This document shows, piece after piece, positions 35,501 through 44,502 of a stretch of 64,000 bases of DNA (position 1 is its first letter; every line of letters starts with the position of its first letter). The notes beneath the pieces were generated by a model that was not told where the DNA came from, did no database searches, and saw only the letters and a program-made list of their open reading frames with translations. Made by a program: the position numbers and the translations under genes. Source of the DNA: Bombyx mori (taxonomy: Eukaryota; Arthropoda; Insecta; Lepidoptera; Bombycidae); NCBI RefSeq assembly GCF_030269925.1, contig NC_085107.1, positions 4,340,001 through 4,404,000 on the forward strand. Direction: 5' to 3'.

Positions 35501-36791
35501 CTAGGCTGCACTAAAAGTATCGGGAATGGAATATTTCCACTGTTCCTGTCATATTAAAATCTTTTTAATTGAAAACTCCTTGGTTTTAAAAATCGAATAC
35601 CATTTATTTATTTTAAAAAAAAATCTCGGTCTTGTCACGAGGTTTTGTCAAACTTGTTTAGTCGTTGAGAAAATGGAATGGACTCGAGAAAATTCAAGAG
35701 CGATGATTTATTATGACTTTCGAAGTGGTTTAACACAAAAACAGTGTGTTGACCGGATGATTTCTGCATTTGGTGATGAAGCCCCATCCAAAACCACAAT
35801 TTATCGCTGGTTTGCTGAGTTTCAACGTGGACGTGTCAAGCTCAGTGATGATCCCCGTCAAGGTCGTCCAAAAACTGCAGTCAACCAAGAAAACGTTGAT
35901 GCTGTGCGTAAGCTGATTGAGGAAGATCGACATGTGACATACCGCGAAATTCAGGCAACTTTAGACATTGGCATGAGTCAAATACAAATAATCTTGCATG
36001 AACAATTAGGTGTAAAAAAGTTGTTTTCCCGATTGATACCGCATTCGCTCTGTGAAGAGCAAAAAGCGGCTCGCGTTACTTGGTGCGTCAGAACTCTCGA
36101 AAGATTCCACGCAGGATCCTCAAATGCTGTATACATCATTGTATCAGGTGACGAATCCTGGATATACGCGTACGAACCCGAAACAAAAAACCAGTCACGA
36201 GTTTGGGTGTTCGAAAATGAGTTAAAGCCAACAAAAATTGTTCGTTCACGGAGTGTTGCAAAAAAAAATGGTGGCCACGTTTGTCTCCAAAACCGGCCAT
36301 GTTACGACTATTCCTCTCGAGGGACAAAGAACGGGTAATGCAGAATGGTATGCTAGCATTTGTTTGCCACAGGTCGTTTCTGAACTCCGTAAAGAGAACT
36401 GCAACCGCCGCATCATCCTCCATCACGACAATGCGAGTTCTCACACCGCGCACAGAACAAAAGAGTTTTTAGAGCAAGAAAACATAGAATTATTAGACCA
36501 TCCGCCGTACAGCCCCGATCTAAGCCCTAATGATTTCTATACTTTCCCTAAAATAAAGAATAAATTGCGTGGACAGAGATTTTCATCACCTGAAGAAGCT
36601 GTGGACGCCTACAAAACGGCCATTTTGGAGACCCCAACTTCCGAATGGAATGGTTGCTTCAATGATTGGTTCCATCGTATGGAAAAATGTGTCAAATTTC
36701 GCGGAGAATACTTCGAAAAGCAATAAATACATTTTTAAATAGTAATGTTGTGTCACTTCGTTAATTCCCGAAATTTTCAGTGCCGCCCTCG
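35501..36791 (+). mobile_element. Mariner transposon, almost intact
   Basis: Inverted repeats of about 28 bp (left GCACTAAAAGTATCGGGAAT; right inverse GCACTGAAAATTTCGGGAAT) and TA at 35499-35500 and 36792-36793 bound a 1291-bp element, the usual mariner size. It lies only about 95 bp beyond the second target duplication of the R1-like LINE. The single reading frame is broken once. Confidence 0.9.
35673..36726 (+). pseudogene. Mariner transposase with one frameshift
   Basis: I place the start at ATG 35673 (MEWTRENSRAM); the longer upstream frame has no mariner similarity. The N-terminus has SKTTIYRWFAEFQRGR and the DDPRQGRPKT linker. The catalytic residues are GDESW (first), HHDNASSH (second) and LSPNDF (third), with 34 residues between the last two acids: a D,D34D mariner. 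The frame breaks in a run of nine A (36260-36268); one base fewer would join both frames. All catalytic acids are retained. Confidence 0.88.
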
Positions 36792-37015
36792 TATGTGTGT
36801 GTATATTTTAGTGTTATTATTGCGCCTTCTCTAATTACTCAACATTACCTTCCTTTTAATTCTTATGCAGTATGTATTGTGTACTATGTATTTTATCAAT
36901 TTCACTTCGTTTTATTAATATTTTTAATTTGTATATACATAATATATGTTTAACAAAATTCGTATCGTTAGAATATATAAATTGATTGTTTGTGTTGTAT
37001 GTAAATTTCTCGCAG

Positions 37016-37139
37016 GGCTGGCGATACATGATCAAGTTGGCGTCTTACAATAACGGTTCACATATACATCACCAGCAGCTCACCAAAGAGGACGTGCCGG
37101 CCGTCGTCGACAAATGCCTAAGTTTTATTTACGCTCACG
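37016..37139 (+). CDS. ARAP: ARAP/RhoGAP15B-type gene, exon C (PH helix, start of RhoGAP)
   Basis: The acceptor CTCGCAG ends at 37015 and the donor GTGAGT starts at 37140. It encodes GWRYMIKLASYNNGSHIHHQ, the PH C-terminal helix with its conserved tryptophan. It then encodes LTKEDVPAVVDKCLSFIYAH, the first helix of a RhoGAP domain. One base is left over and completes a glycine codon with exon D. The long spacing between exons is filled by transposons (an R1-like LINE and a mariner just upstream). Confidence 0.9.
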
Positions 37140-37207
37140 GTGAGTGCATTCTTTATTTCATTATTTCATCAATTTCTCAATTCATCGTGATTTTTCTCGA
37201 TTTATCG

Positions 37208-37436
37208 ATCTCACAGCCAACCTGGTTGTTAAGTGGTTACTGGAGCCCATAGACATCTACAACGTAAATGCGCCACCCACCTTGAGATATAAATTTTAAG
37301 GTCTCAGTACACTTACAACGGCTGCCCCACCCTTCAAACCGAAACACATTACTGCTTCACGGCAGAAATAGGCGGGGCGGTGGTACCTACCCGCGCGGAT
37401 TCACAAGAGGTCCTACCAATCATACCAATTATATTC
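37208..37436 (-). repeat. Bm1-type SINE, minus strand
   Basis: Contains TGGTTGTTAAGTGGTTACTG, CGCCACCCACCTTGAGATAT, CTGCTTCACGGCAGAAATAG and GGTACCTACCCGCGCGGATT. It starts about 70 bp after the exon C donor. Confidence 0.85.
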
Positions 37437-37699
37437 GTGTCGGTGTTCATTGTGATTATAGATTAGCATTGCTGAACTAGTGGTTTTTAAATTCAGTTAA
37501 GGATAACTATTCTATTAACGTGATATTAAAACGAGTTACGCAATGGTTAACGCTGCTAGGGCAAGGGTCGTGGGCTTAATTCCGATTTCAGATAAACATT
37601 TGCGTGACGAATAAGGTTATTTCACCTCTGTCTGGCTGTAGACAGTATGACAGTATTTGTGTACAAAGGTATATTTATAACAGTATGCAAGTATATATA

Positions 37700-37889
37700 T
37701 GTGGGATGGTATGACGAAATCTAGTGGATATTTAGTTTAACAACAAAATCTTTTATTCTTTCAAAAAATACTACATACATCTTCGTAACATCGTTATGTC
37801 AATGTTTTATCTGTCAGTTATATTTTCTTCTTTTAAAAATAAAACTCGTGTGCCAGTGTGAATTAACCAAAAAGTACCGATATCCCACT
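37700..37889 (-). repeat. 3' LTR (minus orientation)
   Basis: Identical to 39780-39969. It is preceded on the minus strand by a weak purine stretch (AGGTAGGAATGGCCG) that may be the polypurine tract. Confidence 0.92.
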
Positions 37890-37954
37890 CGGCCATTCCT
37901 ACCTATTCGTCTGCCTCAGACGAATCAGTTCATAGCTTAATAAAATTAGCAAGG

Positions 37955-39424
37955 CTAGTCGTATGTATCGGACCTCCTCCATTCCCAATCTTCAACTTTT
38001 AGTCGTCCTCTTCTATGATTCTCTCTTATAATTTCTTTTTCCATCTTCTTTGGTACAGCGATAAAACTACTTCCATTCTTCTCTTTGTACAGTATTCTAT
38101 TTTGTGTCAAATGATTCTGGTAAGGTACTTTAACCAACTTCTTGCAGTCTTCTTTCTCTAACTTCTTATAATCTTCTTTCTCTAACTTCTTGTAATCTTC
38201 TTTTCTTAATTTTAATTTCTTGTAGTCTTCTTTGACCTCGTCCTTCTCAACAACAATAGCACAAAGTGGTATCTTCTCCATTATAATTCCATTTCTTGTA
38301 AACTTAACTTCGAATTCACGCAGTATGGGGTTGCCAATGATCAGCTTTACAGGTATTATATCATCTTCCACAATGTAAAATTTGATATCCGTAACAGCAT
38401 CATCAATCTGTAGCTGAGTAGTAAAAACACCTTTGATAAGTACTTCTTTGTTAGCAATACCCGTAAGACGAACTTCTGAATTCTTGTCATAATGTTGGAT
38501 ATTATTTTCAATTTTTTCAAATTCTGATTGTATAATAAGGTTCGCGTCACTACCTGTATCGATAAAAGCCACCATCTCTGTTCCATTCAATAACACTTTC
38601 TTGTAAGGGATTTTTTCTTCTTCGTTTTTCTTCTGAATAATTAAAGACTTTTTATCATCATTCTTACATTCGTTTCCCTTGTGACCGAATTCATTACACT
38701 TAAAGCATTTAATGCCCTTTGTACAGCCGGGGGATTGATGGTCTAAATCACCACAGTTATAGCATCTTTTAAAATGCGGTTTTCTTAATGACGTTGTCCC
38801 TGCATCTGCATTTACTTGTGGAACTGCCTGGTGATATGATTGTGTACTCATTTTCTTCCGAATATCACTGTAAACGTCCAGCTTCTTTCGAAAATCATTG
38901 TAAATGTCTAGCTTCTTTCGGAAGTCTTTCAAGTCTGTAGCTCCATATAAAATTGCTTTGTTAGATTCAGGATCATTGATACCATCTATGACGTATTCCA
39001 TTAAAGCAGCATCATCTACTCTTCCATGCAGTGCTATTTCTTTCATAACTAAAAAGTATTGTTGTAAAGTTTCATCATTTTTTATCTTTCGTGAAATAAG
39101 CTTCTTGTGAATCTTAGCACTATTAAACTTAGGGCCAAATTCTTCAAAAAGGGCTTCCTTCAAAGTAGGATAGTCCTTAACTCTACCAATAGATCTTAAA
39201 AATAACTTTGCTGTTCCACCCAAAAGTTTCTTTGCATAGATCAATCTTTCCACTTTAGTCCACTTCATCAAATCAGCAACATCTTCAAATTCATCAAAAA
39301 ACTCCGAAATCGGGTAAGTATCATCTCCGGTGAAAGGTGTCATGGACTGCTCCAAATCACGAAACGAGATATGCACCTCGACGTCTTCTCTTTCGTCATT
39401 ATCATTATTCTTCTTAGGAGGCAT
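37955..39424 (-). CDS. Gag-protease polyprotein of LTR retrotransposon (deleted derivative)
   Basis: An uninterrupted 489-residue frame begins at ATG 39424. Residues about 30-200 form a helical capsid-like domain (FFDEFEDVADLMKW, KLLGGTAKLFLRSIGRVKDY, ETLQQYFLVMKEIALHGRVD). Two CCHC zinc knuckles follow (CYNCGDLDHQSPGC and CFKCNEFGHKGNEC). An aspartic protease has its active site in FIDTGSDANLI and a second block in LIIGNPILREFEVKF. Then come lysine-rich tandem repeats of KEDYKKLE and a short tail with KKMEKEIIRENHRRGRL, resembling the start of an integrase zinc domain. That tail suggests a deletion fusing the protease end to integrase with the frame kept. Confidence 0.9.
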   Translation of the reverse strand: MPPKKNNDNDEREDVEVHISFRDLEQSMTPFTGDDTYPISEFFDEFEDVADLMKWTKVERLIYAKKLLGGTAKLFLRSIGRVKDYPTLKEALFEEFGPKFNSAKIHKKLISRKIKNDETLQQYFLVMKEIALHGRVDDAALMEYVIDGINDPESNKAILYGATDLKDFRKKLDIYNDFRKKLDVYSDIRKKMSTQSYHQAVPQVNADAGTTSLRKPHFKRCYNCGDLDHQSPGCTKGIKCFKCNEFGHKGNECKNDDKKSLIIQKKNEEEKIPYKKVLLNGTEMVAFIDTGSDANLIIQSEFEKIENNIQHYDKNSEVRLTGIANKEVLIKGVFTTQLQIDDAVTDIKFYIVEDDIIPVKLIIGNPILREFEVKFTRNGIIMEKIPLCAIVVEKDEVKEDYKKLKLRKEDYKKLEKEDYKKLEKEDCKKLVKVPYQNHLTQNRILYKEKNGSSFIAVPKKMEKEIIRENHRRGRLKVEDWEWRRSDTYD

Positions 39425-39755
39425 TTTTTACTTTAGGATTTTTATGCATAAAAAAGATAATAGTCTCGTTGAACTCGTAAATAAATAGTCGTAGTAGTCG
39501 TTAATAACAATTTTCAAAATCAGTCTTCTTCTTAAGTAGGTAATCTTCAGTAAATAATCTTATGTAATCTTCATAATAAGTCTGCATAAAATAATGTTAC
39601 ACGAAACTTCATCAATAATCTTCATCATAAAATCGTTATTTTTACATGTCTCCAAGTCTTGGATGCACAACGAAAATGCACTATAGCAGTCAACTTATCT
39701 CTGTAAAAATTCGTCAATCCACTGTGATTTATCACCGAACGACATCCTGAACAGT

Positions 39756-39773
39756 ATCGCGGACGAGCCCCCA
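39756..39773 (-). other. Primer-binding site complementary to tRNA-Pro
   Basis: The minus strand reads TGGGGGCTCGTCCGCGAT, six bases inside the 5' LTR. It differs at one position from the 18-nt primer site that pairs with the 3' end of tRNA-Pro, including CCA. Insect Ty3/gypsy elements more often use other tRNAs, so this use is notable. Confidence 0.8.
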
Positions 39774-39779
39774 AAAAGA

Positions 39780-39969
39780 TGTGGGATGGTATGACGAAAT
39801 CTAGTGGATATTTAGTTTAACAACAAAATCTTTTATTCTTTCAAAAAATACTACATACATCTTCGTAACATCGTTATGTCAATGTTTTATCTGTCAGTTA
39901 TATTTTCTTCTTTTAAAAATAAAACTCGTGTGCCAGTGTGAATTAACCAAAAAGTACCGATATCCCACT
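39780..39969 (-). repeat. 5' LTR (minus orientation)
   Basis: Identical to 37700-37889 over all 190 positions, indicating a very recent insertion or gene conversion. Confidence 0.92.
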
Positions 39970-40276
39970 TATATATATATATTTCAGTCATATTGTACAA
40001 TCCTAGGTTGGGGACAGTGACCGTGTATGATTTGTCCTCGATGATATTATTTTTAATAAACAAGTTCAAATTATATTTTCGTATACATTTATATTTATCG
40101 TCTCGATATTTTAGTGATTCTAATTACCTTAATTAGCTTTGCGGGAGGGTATTTGGTCTTTGTGTTCGTGTTCCGAGATGCTTCCGGGTACACCCGATAA
40201 TATCTTAGCCGTCGCGGCCGTTTTAAATAGAATATGTTTTCACAAATTTTGCTAGATTTTTTATTGATTGTCTTTG

Positions 40277-40567
40277 TCTATATATATAAAAATGAATTGC
40301 TGTTCGTTAGTCTCGCTAAAACTCGAGAACGGCTGGACCAATTTGGCTAATTTTGGTCTTGAATTATTCGTGGAATTCCAGAGAAGGTTTAAAAGGTGAA
40401 TAAATATGAAAATGCTCGGAATTATATGAAAACAAACAATTTTGTTTTTCCTTTAATGTGTCCCTCGTCGGACGGATTCTTTTTGTTTGTTTTAAGTTTA
40501 TTTTATACAAAAGTTTAGGTTTTTTATTTATCGATTGAGCTACTACGAAGTCTGCCGGGTCAGCTAG
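40277..40567 (+). mobile_element. Helitron-like non-autonomous element, copy 1
   Basis: Starts TCTATATATATAAAAATGAA and ends CTGCCGGGTCAGCTAG followed by T. A direct copy lies 2.0 kb away at 42302-42600. Confidence 0.82.
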
Positions 40568-40670
40568 TCAATAATAAAATTTAATGTTTCCGAAGCGAAG
40601 CGAAGCGAAAGCGGGTCGCTAGGCTATAATAAATAAATAAAATAGCCTACAATATTTATCGTGTTTTTTT

Positions 40671-40860
40671 GACTCTGTTGCGGTTGAACGTCCACCCGAT
40701 GTGAAGTGGTTACGCACCTCGTGATATGAGGTCTAAGCCTCAGTTCTGTATTATAACGACTGCTCCACCCTTCATACCGGACCGCATTAAAAATTCACGG
40801 CGGAAATAGACAAGGTGATGCTGCCTATTCGTGCGGGCTCAGCAAACGGTCTACCAGCAA
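40671..40860 (-). repeat. Bm1-type SINE, degenerate
   Basis: Contains GTCCACCCGATGTGAAGTGG, CTCCACCCTTCATACCGGAC, AATTCACGGCGGAAATAGAC and CCTATTCGTGCGGGCT. Confidence 0.65.
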
Positions 40861-40869
40861 GGCGAAAAG

Positions 40870-41999
40870 CGTTTGCTCGCAGCCTTCATTAACCTGGCTG
40901 TCATAGATGCAATCGGTCGTATACGCAAATATCAAATTAATCAATTGTGTTCCTTAAGAGCTTGAACACAATTTCTATTCTCCAGTACTACGCACGCGCT
41001 GAGGCGGTGGTATTCGTTGTCAGATCACAATGAACTTCGCTAGTCTATTTTCAGTTGCAAATAAAAAATCAAGATTTTCCATCTTTCATAAATCCCACTC
41101 ACTATTATATTCCTTTGCTTGTTACTGATATTTTTATATGAATATTTTTATTGGCATGTAAACTTTTGTGTTGCAGTAATTTTAGATTGACATGTTTACT
41201 ATGTACTATTTATTTCGTTCTGTATATGTATGTGGCCACAAACTCGCCCCATTTTTAACAATTATCGTATTGTTGTGCCACTCGTATCGCGGGTCTGCTG
41301 CAAAATATTTCTCGAAGATATAAACAGTGCCTTTATACTTATATGTTCTATTATTATGTAGGTTTTTCTATGTTTCGTTGTGTTCATAACTAAATATGTC
41401 AGTAAGTAAATTAGTCAAGAATGCTGAGAAAAGTTTTTGATGAGCAGTATTTTTAGAATATGCATGCTGCCACCTAGCCCGTGATAGTTAGGGGTCGTTT
41501 TCAAATTTGGGGCCAAAAGAGAGTTATTTAATTCTCGTAACTTTAATGTTACCGTAATTAAAAGTACAAGTATTGTTAGTTGTAATTTGTTGTCATGACA
41601 ACAGGCATGTAGTCTTATAACTATATGTTCGTAAGCGTTATTGTTAAATTAGGAGTTATACATTAAAAACTACCCCAAATCTCATTCGTATCACTGGTTC
41701 GAAATTCAAATACTAGCTTGTTTGTTATTTTTCCAGTAATGCGTGTTGAAATTCGGCAATTATATTTAATCAGTATATAATACAATAATAAAGTAATTAG
41801 CGTTATGAAATGCGTAAAATTAAAAATATAAATGAATATTATATAAAATTATCAATAAATGAGTTATTGACTTGATTGTGATGAAGCATTTTTTATTCAG
41901 AACACGCCTAAATACAAAAAAATGGAAAATTAGAGAAATTTTAAATTCATGAAATCGTTACTTTTTGGCCGCAAAATTGAAAACGACCCTTAGGGTAAG
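40870..41999. other. AT-rich intron spacer
   Basis: No gene, RNA or recognised repeat. Confidence 0.4.
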
Positions 42000-42004
42000 T
42001 TTTT

Positions 42005-42240
42005 ATTTATTGCGCAAACCGTTGAACGCGTTCGCGGTCCATCTGGTGTGAAGTGGGTGCCGGAGCTCATAGACATCACAACTAGAGATCTATCTATCTC
42101 TCAAATATTTCATAATCACGTATGTTACAATTTTCGGCCGTATGATTTTTATTACACGATGGTGTTCCTTCATCGCGGAAGGCACTCGTGAACATAATCT
42201 GAATATGTCGTATTTTATTTAGAATATCAACTTTTTAATT
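42005..42240 (-). repeat. Bm1-type SINE with internal deletion
   Basis: The tail side (CGCGGTCCATCTGGTGTGAA) is followed directly by the head-side body (GATTTTTATTACACGATGGT and GCGGAAGGCACTCGTGAACA). Confidence 0.65.
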
Positions 42241-42301
42241 TTAATAATTCGATTATGTTCTTAACAAATCTTATCGTAACAATCGTGGTAAAGATTCTAT
42301 C

Positions 42302-42600
42302 TCTATCTATATACTTATAGGTATATAAAAATGAATTGCTGTTCGTTAGTCTCGCTAAAACTCGAGAACGGCTGGACCGATTTGGCTAATTTTGGTCTTG
42401 AATTATATGGGGAAGTCCAGAGAAGATTTAAAAGGTAGATAAATATGAAAATGCCCGAAATTAAATAAAAATAACAATTTTGTTTTTCATTTGAAGTGTC
42501 CTCCGTCGGACGGATTCCTTTTGTATGTTTTAAGTTTATACAAAAGTTTAGGTCTTTTATTTATCGATTGAGGCACTACGAAGTCTGCCGGGTCAGCTAG
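42302..42600 (+). mobile_element. Helitron-like non-autonomous element, copy 2
   Basis: Shares ATGAATTGCTGTTCGTTAGT, CTCGAGAACGGCTGGACC and CTGCCGGGTCAGCTAG-T with copy 1 in the same orientation. The 5' end differs slightly. Confidence 0.8.
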
Positions 42601-42840
42601 TTAAGTAATATAATTGTTCCGTGGCGACATTAAATCCTTGTTTTGATTCCATTACGTGTAATACAGAACATGGTGTTAAGTTATAAATGTTCGGAACGTG
42701 ATTAGTTTAGTTGTGTCATGTTAGGAATTACACGCATAACCACATTCCACATAACAGCATTCATGTCCGGGAATGGCGTAATTTAAATTCACACTGATCA
42801 CCGTCCAATTGATCGAAGCGCAGCTCGGTTCGCCTCGGTC

Positions 42841-43980
42841 CCCCGGTAGTCGAAATTCGACTGTAATTAATTGAAATTGTAAGTTTGTACACTGATGATT
42901 CTATTGTCATAGACTACTTCTGGAATCACAAATTTCTTTCACCAAAACTGCACTTTAGACACATCTATATATTAATGCGTGAAGCAAAACTTTGTACCCC
43001 TTTGTACGAAAATTGCGCGGACGGAGGAGTATGAAATTTCCCACTTCCCAATTCCCCAGAAAATATATAGAAGGAATGGACAATGCTAATATTTTTTAAA
43101 TAATGCATAACAGTATCCTGAGGGTACTCTCGTCGGCGCCTTGGTATACTCGAAATTCTGAAATCCACGAGTACCTGGAAATCCCAACCGTCTTGGATGA
43201 AGTTAAACGATACTCAGCCAACTATAAGAACCGCTTGAAAGCTCACCCAAACCCGTTGTCCGGCTTACTATTGCAGCCAAACCCGATTAGAAGACTCAAG
43301 AGAGCCGACGTGCTACCCTACTAAGGCGAGACGGAGCATTGGCTCTGTCCCTCCAAACCAATTGTTAAATCACAACTCACCTGATTATAGGCTTGGCGAC
43401 TGATCGCAGTTGTTAAAGTAGAAAAAAAATAATAATAATAATAATGCATAAAAGATACATTAAATCAAAAAAGAAAACATTTCACACACTACCATGTATT
43501 TGACACACACACATATACTCTTTGTTTATTGTCAAGCTTTAGTTAATGCTTAAACCTTGTGGTAAAATTGAAAAAAGGTTAATATTGTTTATCTTTAATA
43601 TTATTTGTCTATAGTGTAGTCTTGGCGAAATCTGTTTTTGATAATATACCCATAATAATATTCAAACTTATGATTTCAATTAATTATAGTCGAATTTCGA
43701 CTACTGCGGGACCACTAGTATTAATAAAGACAAACAATATTTATCTATTCTCAATTCAACCACAGACTATAAGCAATAAGAAAAGTTTGACAATAAACAA
43801 ATAGTATGCTTCCGTGGGTGTGTCAAATACACGGTAGTGTGTGTAATGTTTTTTTTTATTGATTTAATGTATTAGCATTCTGCACTCCTCTATATTCATT
43901 TATAATTGCATACTCCTCCGTCCGCACAATTTTCGTAAAAAGGGTCCAAAGCGTTTTTGCGTCACTTAATAATGTATAGA
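42841..43980. mobile_element. Fold-back element, copy 2, with partial extra arm
   Basis: The left arm begins near 42966 (TTAATGCGTGAAGC) and the right arm ends near 43975 (GCGTCACTTAATAATG). The central GTCGAATTTCGACTACTGCG lies at 43691-43710. A separate partial right-arm piece (GTAGTCGAAATTCGACTGTA) precedes it at 42847. The left arm is interrupted by a LINE fragment. Same family as 22742-24190. Confidence 0.75.
43111..43441 (+). mobile_element. Jockey-like LINE 3' fragment with 10-bp target duplication
   Basis: TAATGCATAA lies at 43101-43110 and 43442-43451. The insert encodes VLSSAPWYTRNSEIHEYLEI, PTVLDEVKRYSANYKNRLKA and RRLKRADVLPY, then a stop at 43324. This is the C-terminus of Jockey-type reverse-transcriptase polyproteins. 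It ends in an A run and a TAA repeat. It is not a host gene. Confidence 0.88.
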
Positions 43981-44010
43981 TAATCTATAAACTGTCTAAT
44001 CTTTGTACAG

Positions 44011-44223
44011 GAAGTCTCACTGAGGGCATATACCGTCGAGCGGGTAGCAGTTCAGTATTGTCTGAGCTGCTCGCCAGGTTCAGGAGGGACTCGTGGTCGG
44101 TCCAGTTGAGTCCCGGTCAACATTCGGAGCACGACGTCGCCGGTGTACTAAAAAGATTCTTCAGGGATCTACCAGAGTCACTTATACCTAAGGACAATCA
44201 TCAGGTTCTGATCGGCGCGCTCG
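44011..44223 (+). CDS. ARAP: ARAP/RhoGAP15B-type gene, exon D (RhoGAP catalytic core)
   Basis: The acceptor TTGTACAG ends at 44010 and the donor GTGAGT starts at 44224. It encodes SLTEGIYRRAGSSSVLSELL, in which the arginine after IY is the catalytic arginine finger of RhoGAP domains. EHDVAGVLKRFFRDLPESLI then matches the conserved helix and the LP(D/E)xL motif that contacts the GTPase. The exon is 213 nt, entering with two bases and leaving with one. A Bm1-type SINE begins only about 30 bp after the donor site. Confidence 0.95.
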
Positions 44224-44254
44224 GTGAGTTGCTACTAATCTTATCTTTATATAT

Positions 44255-44502
44255 TTATTACTGGTGGCAGGACCTCCTATGAGTCCGCATGGGTAAGTAC
44301 CACAACCCTGCCTATTGAACCGTGTGAAGCAGTAATGCGTTTCGGTTTGAAGGTTAGGGCAGCCGTTGTAACTATACCGAGACCTTAGAACTTATATCTC
44401 AAGGTGTGTGGCGTATTTACGTTGTAGATGTCTATGGGCTCCGGTAACCATCTAACACCAGATGGGCCGTGAGCTCGTCCACCCACCTAAGCAATAAAAA
44501 CA
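44255..44502 (+). repeat. Bm1-type SINE next to the exon D donor
   Basis: Runs from TTACTGGTGGCAGGACCTCC through AGCAGTAATGCGTTTCGGTT to ACCCACCTAAGCAATAAAAA. About 250 bp, starting about 30 bp downstream of the splice donor. Confidence 0.88.

Larger units (their letters stand above)
37700..39969 (-). mobile_element. Young LTR retrotransposon derivative carrying only gag-protease
   Basis: Two direct repeats of 190 bp (37700-37889 and 39780-39969) are identical base for base and begin and end with short inverted GTGGGAT/ATCCCAC. The flanks are TATA on each side, but the site is an AT repeat so the duplication is not firm. The internal region on the minus strand has a primer-binding site next to the upstream LTR, then one 489-residue frame. 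It totals 2.27 kb. A Ty3/gypsy-type element would need reverse transcriptase, RNase H and integrase; these are absent. Movement would therefore depend on a complete relative. Confidence 0.92.

Noticed and set aside
37955..39424. A host zinc-knuckle gene of 489 residues
   Set aside because: It lies between identical LTRs next to a primer-binding site and has a retroviral-type protease, so it is a retrotransposon product.
39756..39773. Vertebrate retrovirus contamination, because the primer site looks like the murine tRNA-Pro site
   Set aside because: Gag, LTRs and flanks are insect-like and AT-rich, and tRNA-Pro 3' ends are conserved across animals.
43103..43324. A small host gene of 73 residues
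   Set aside because: It is the C-terminus of a Jockey-type LINE flanked by a 10-bp duplication.
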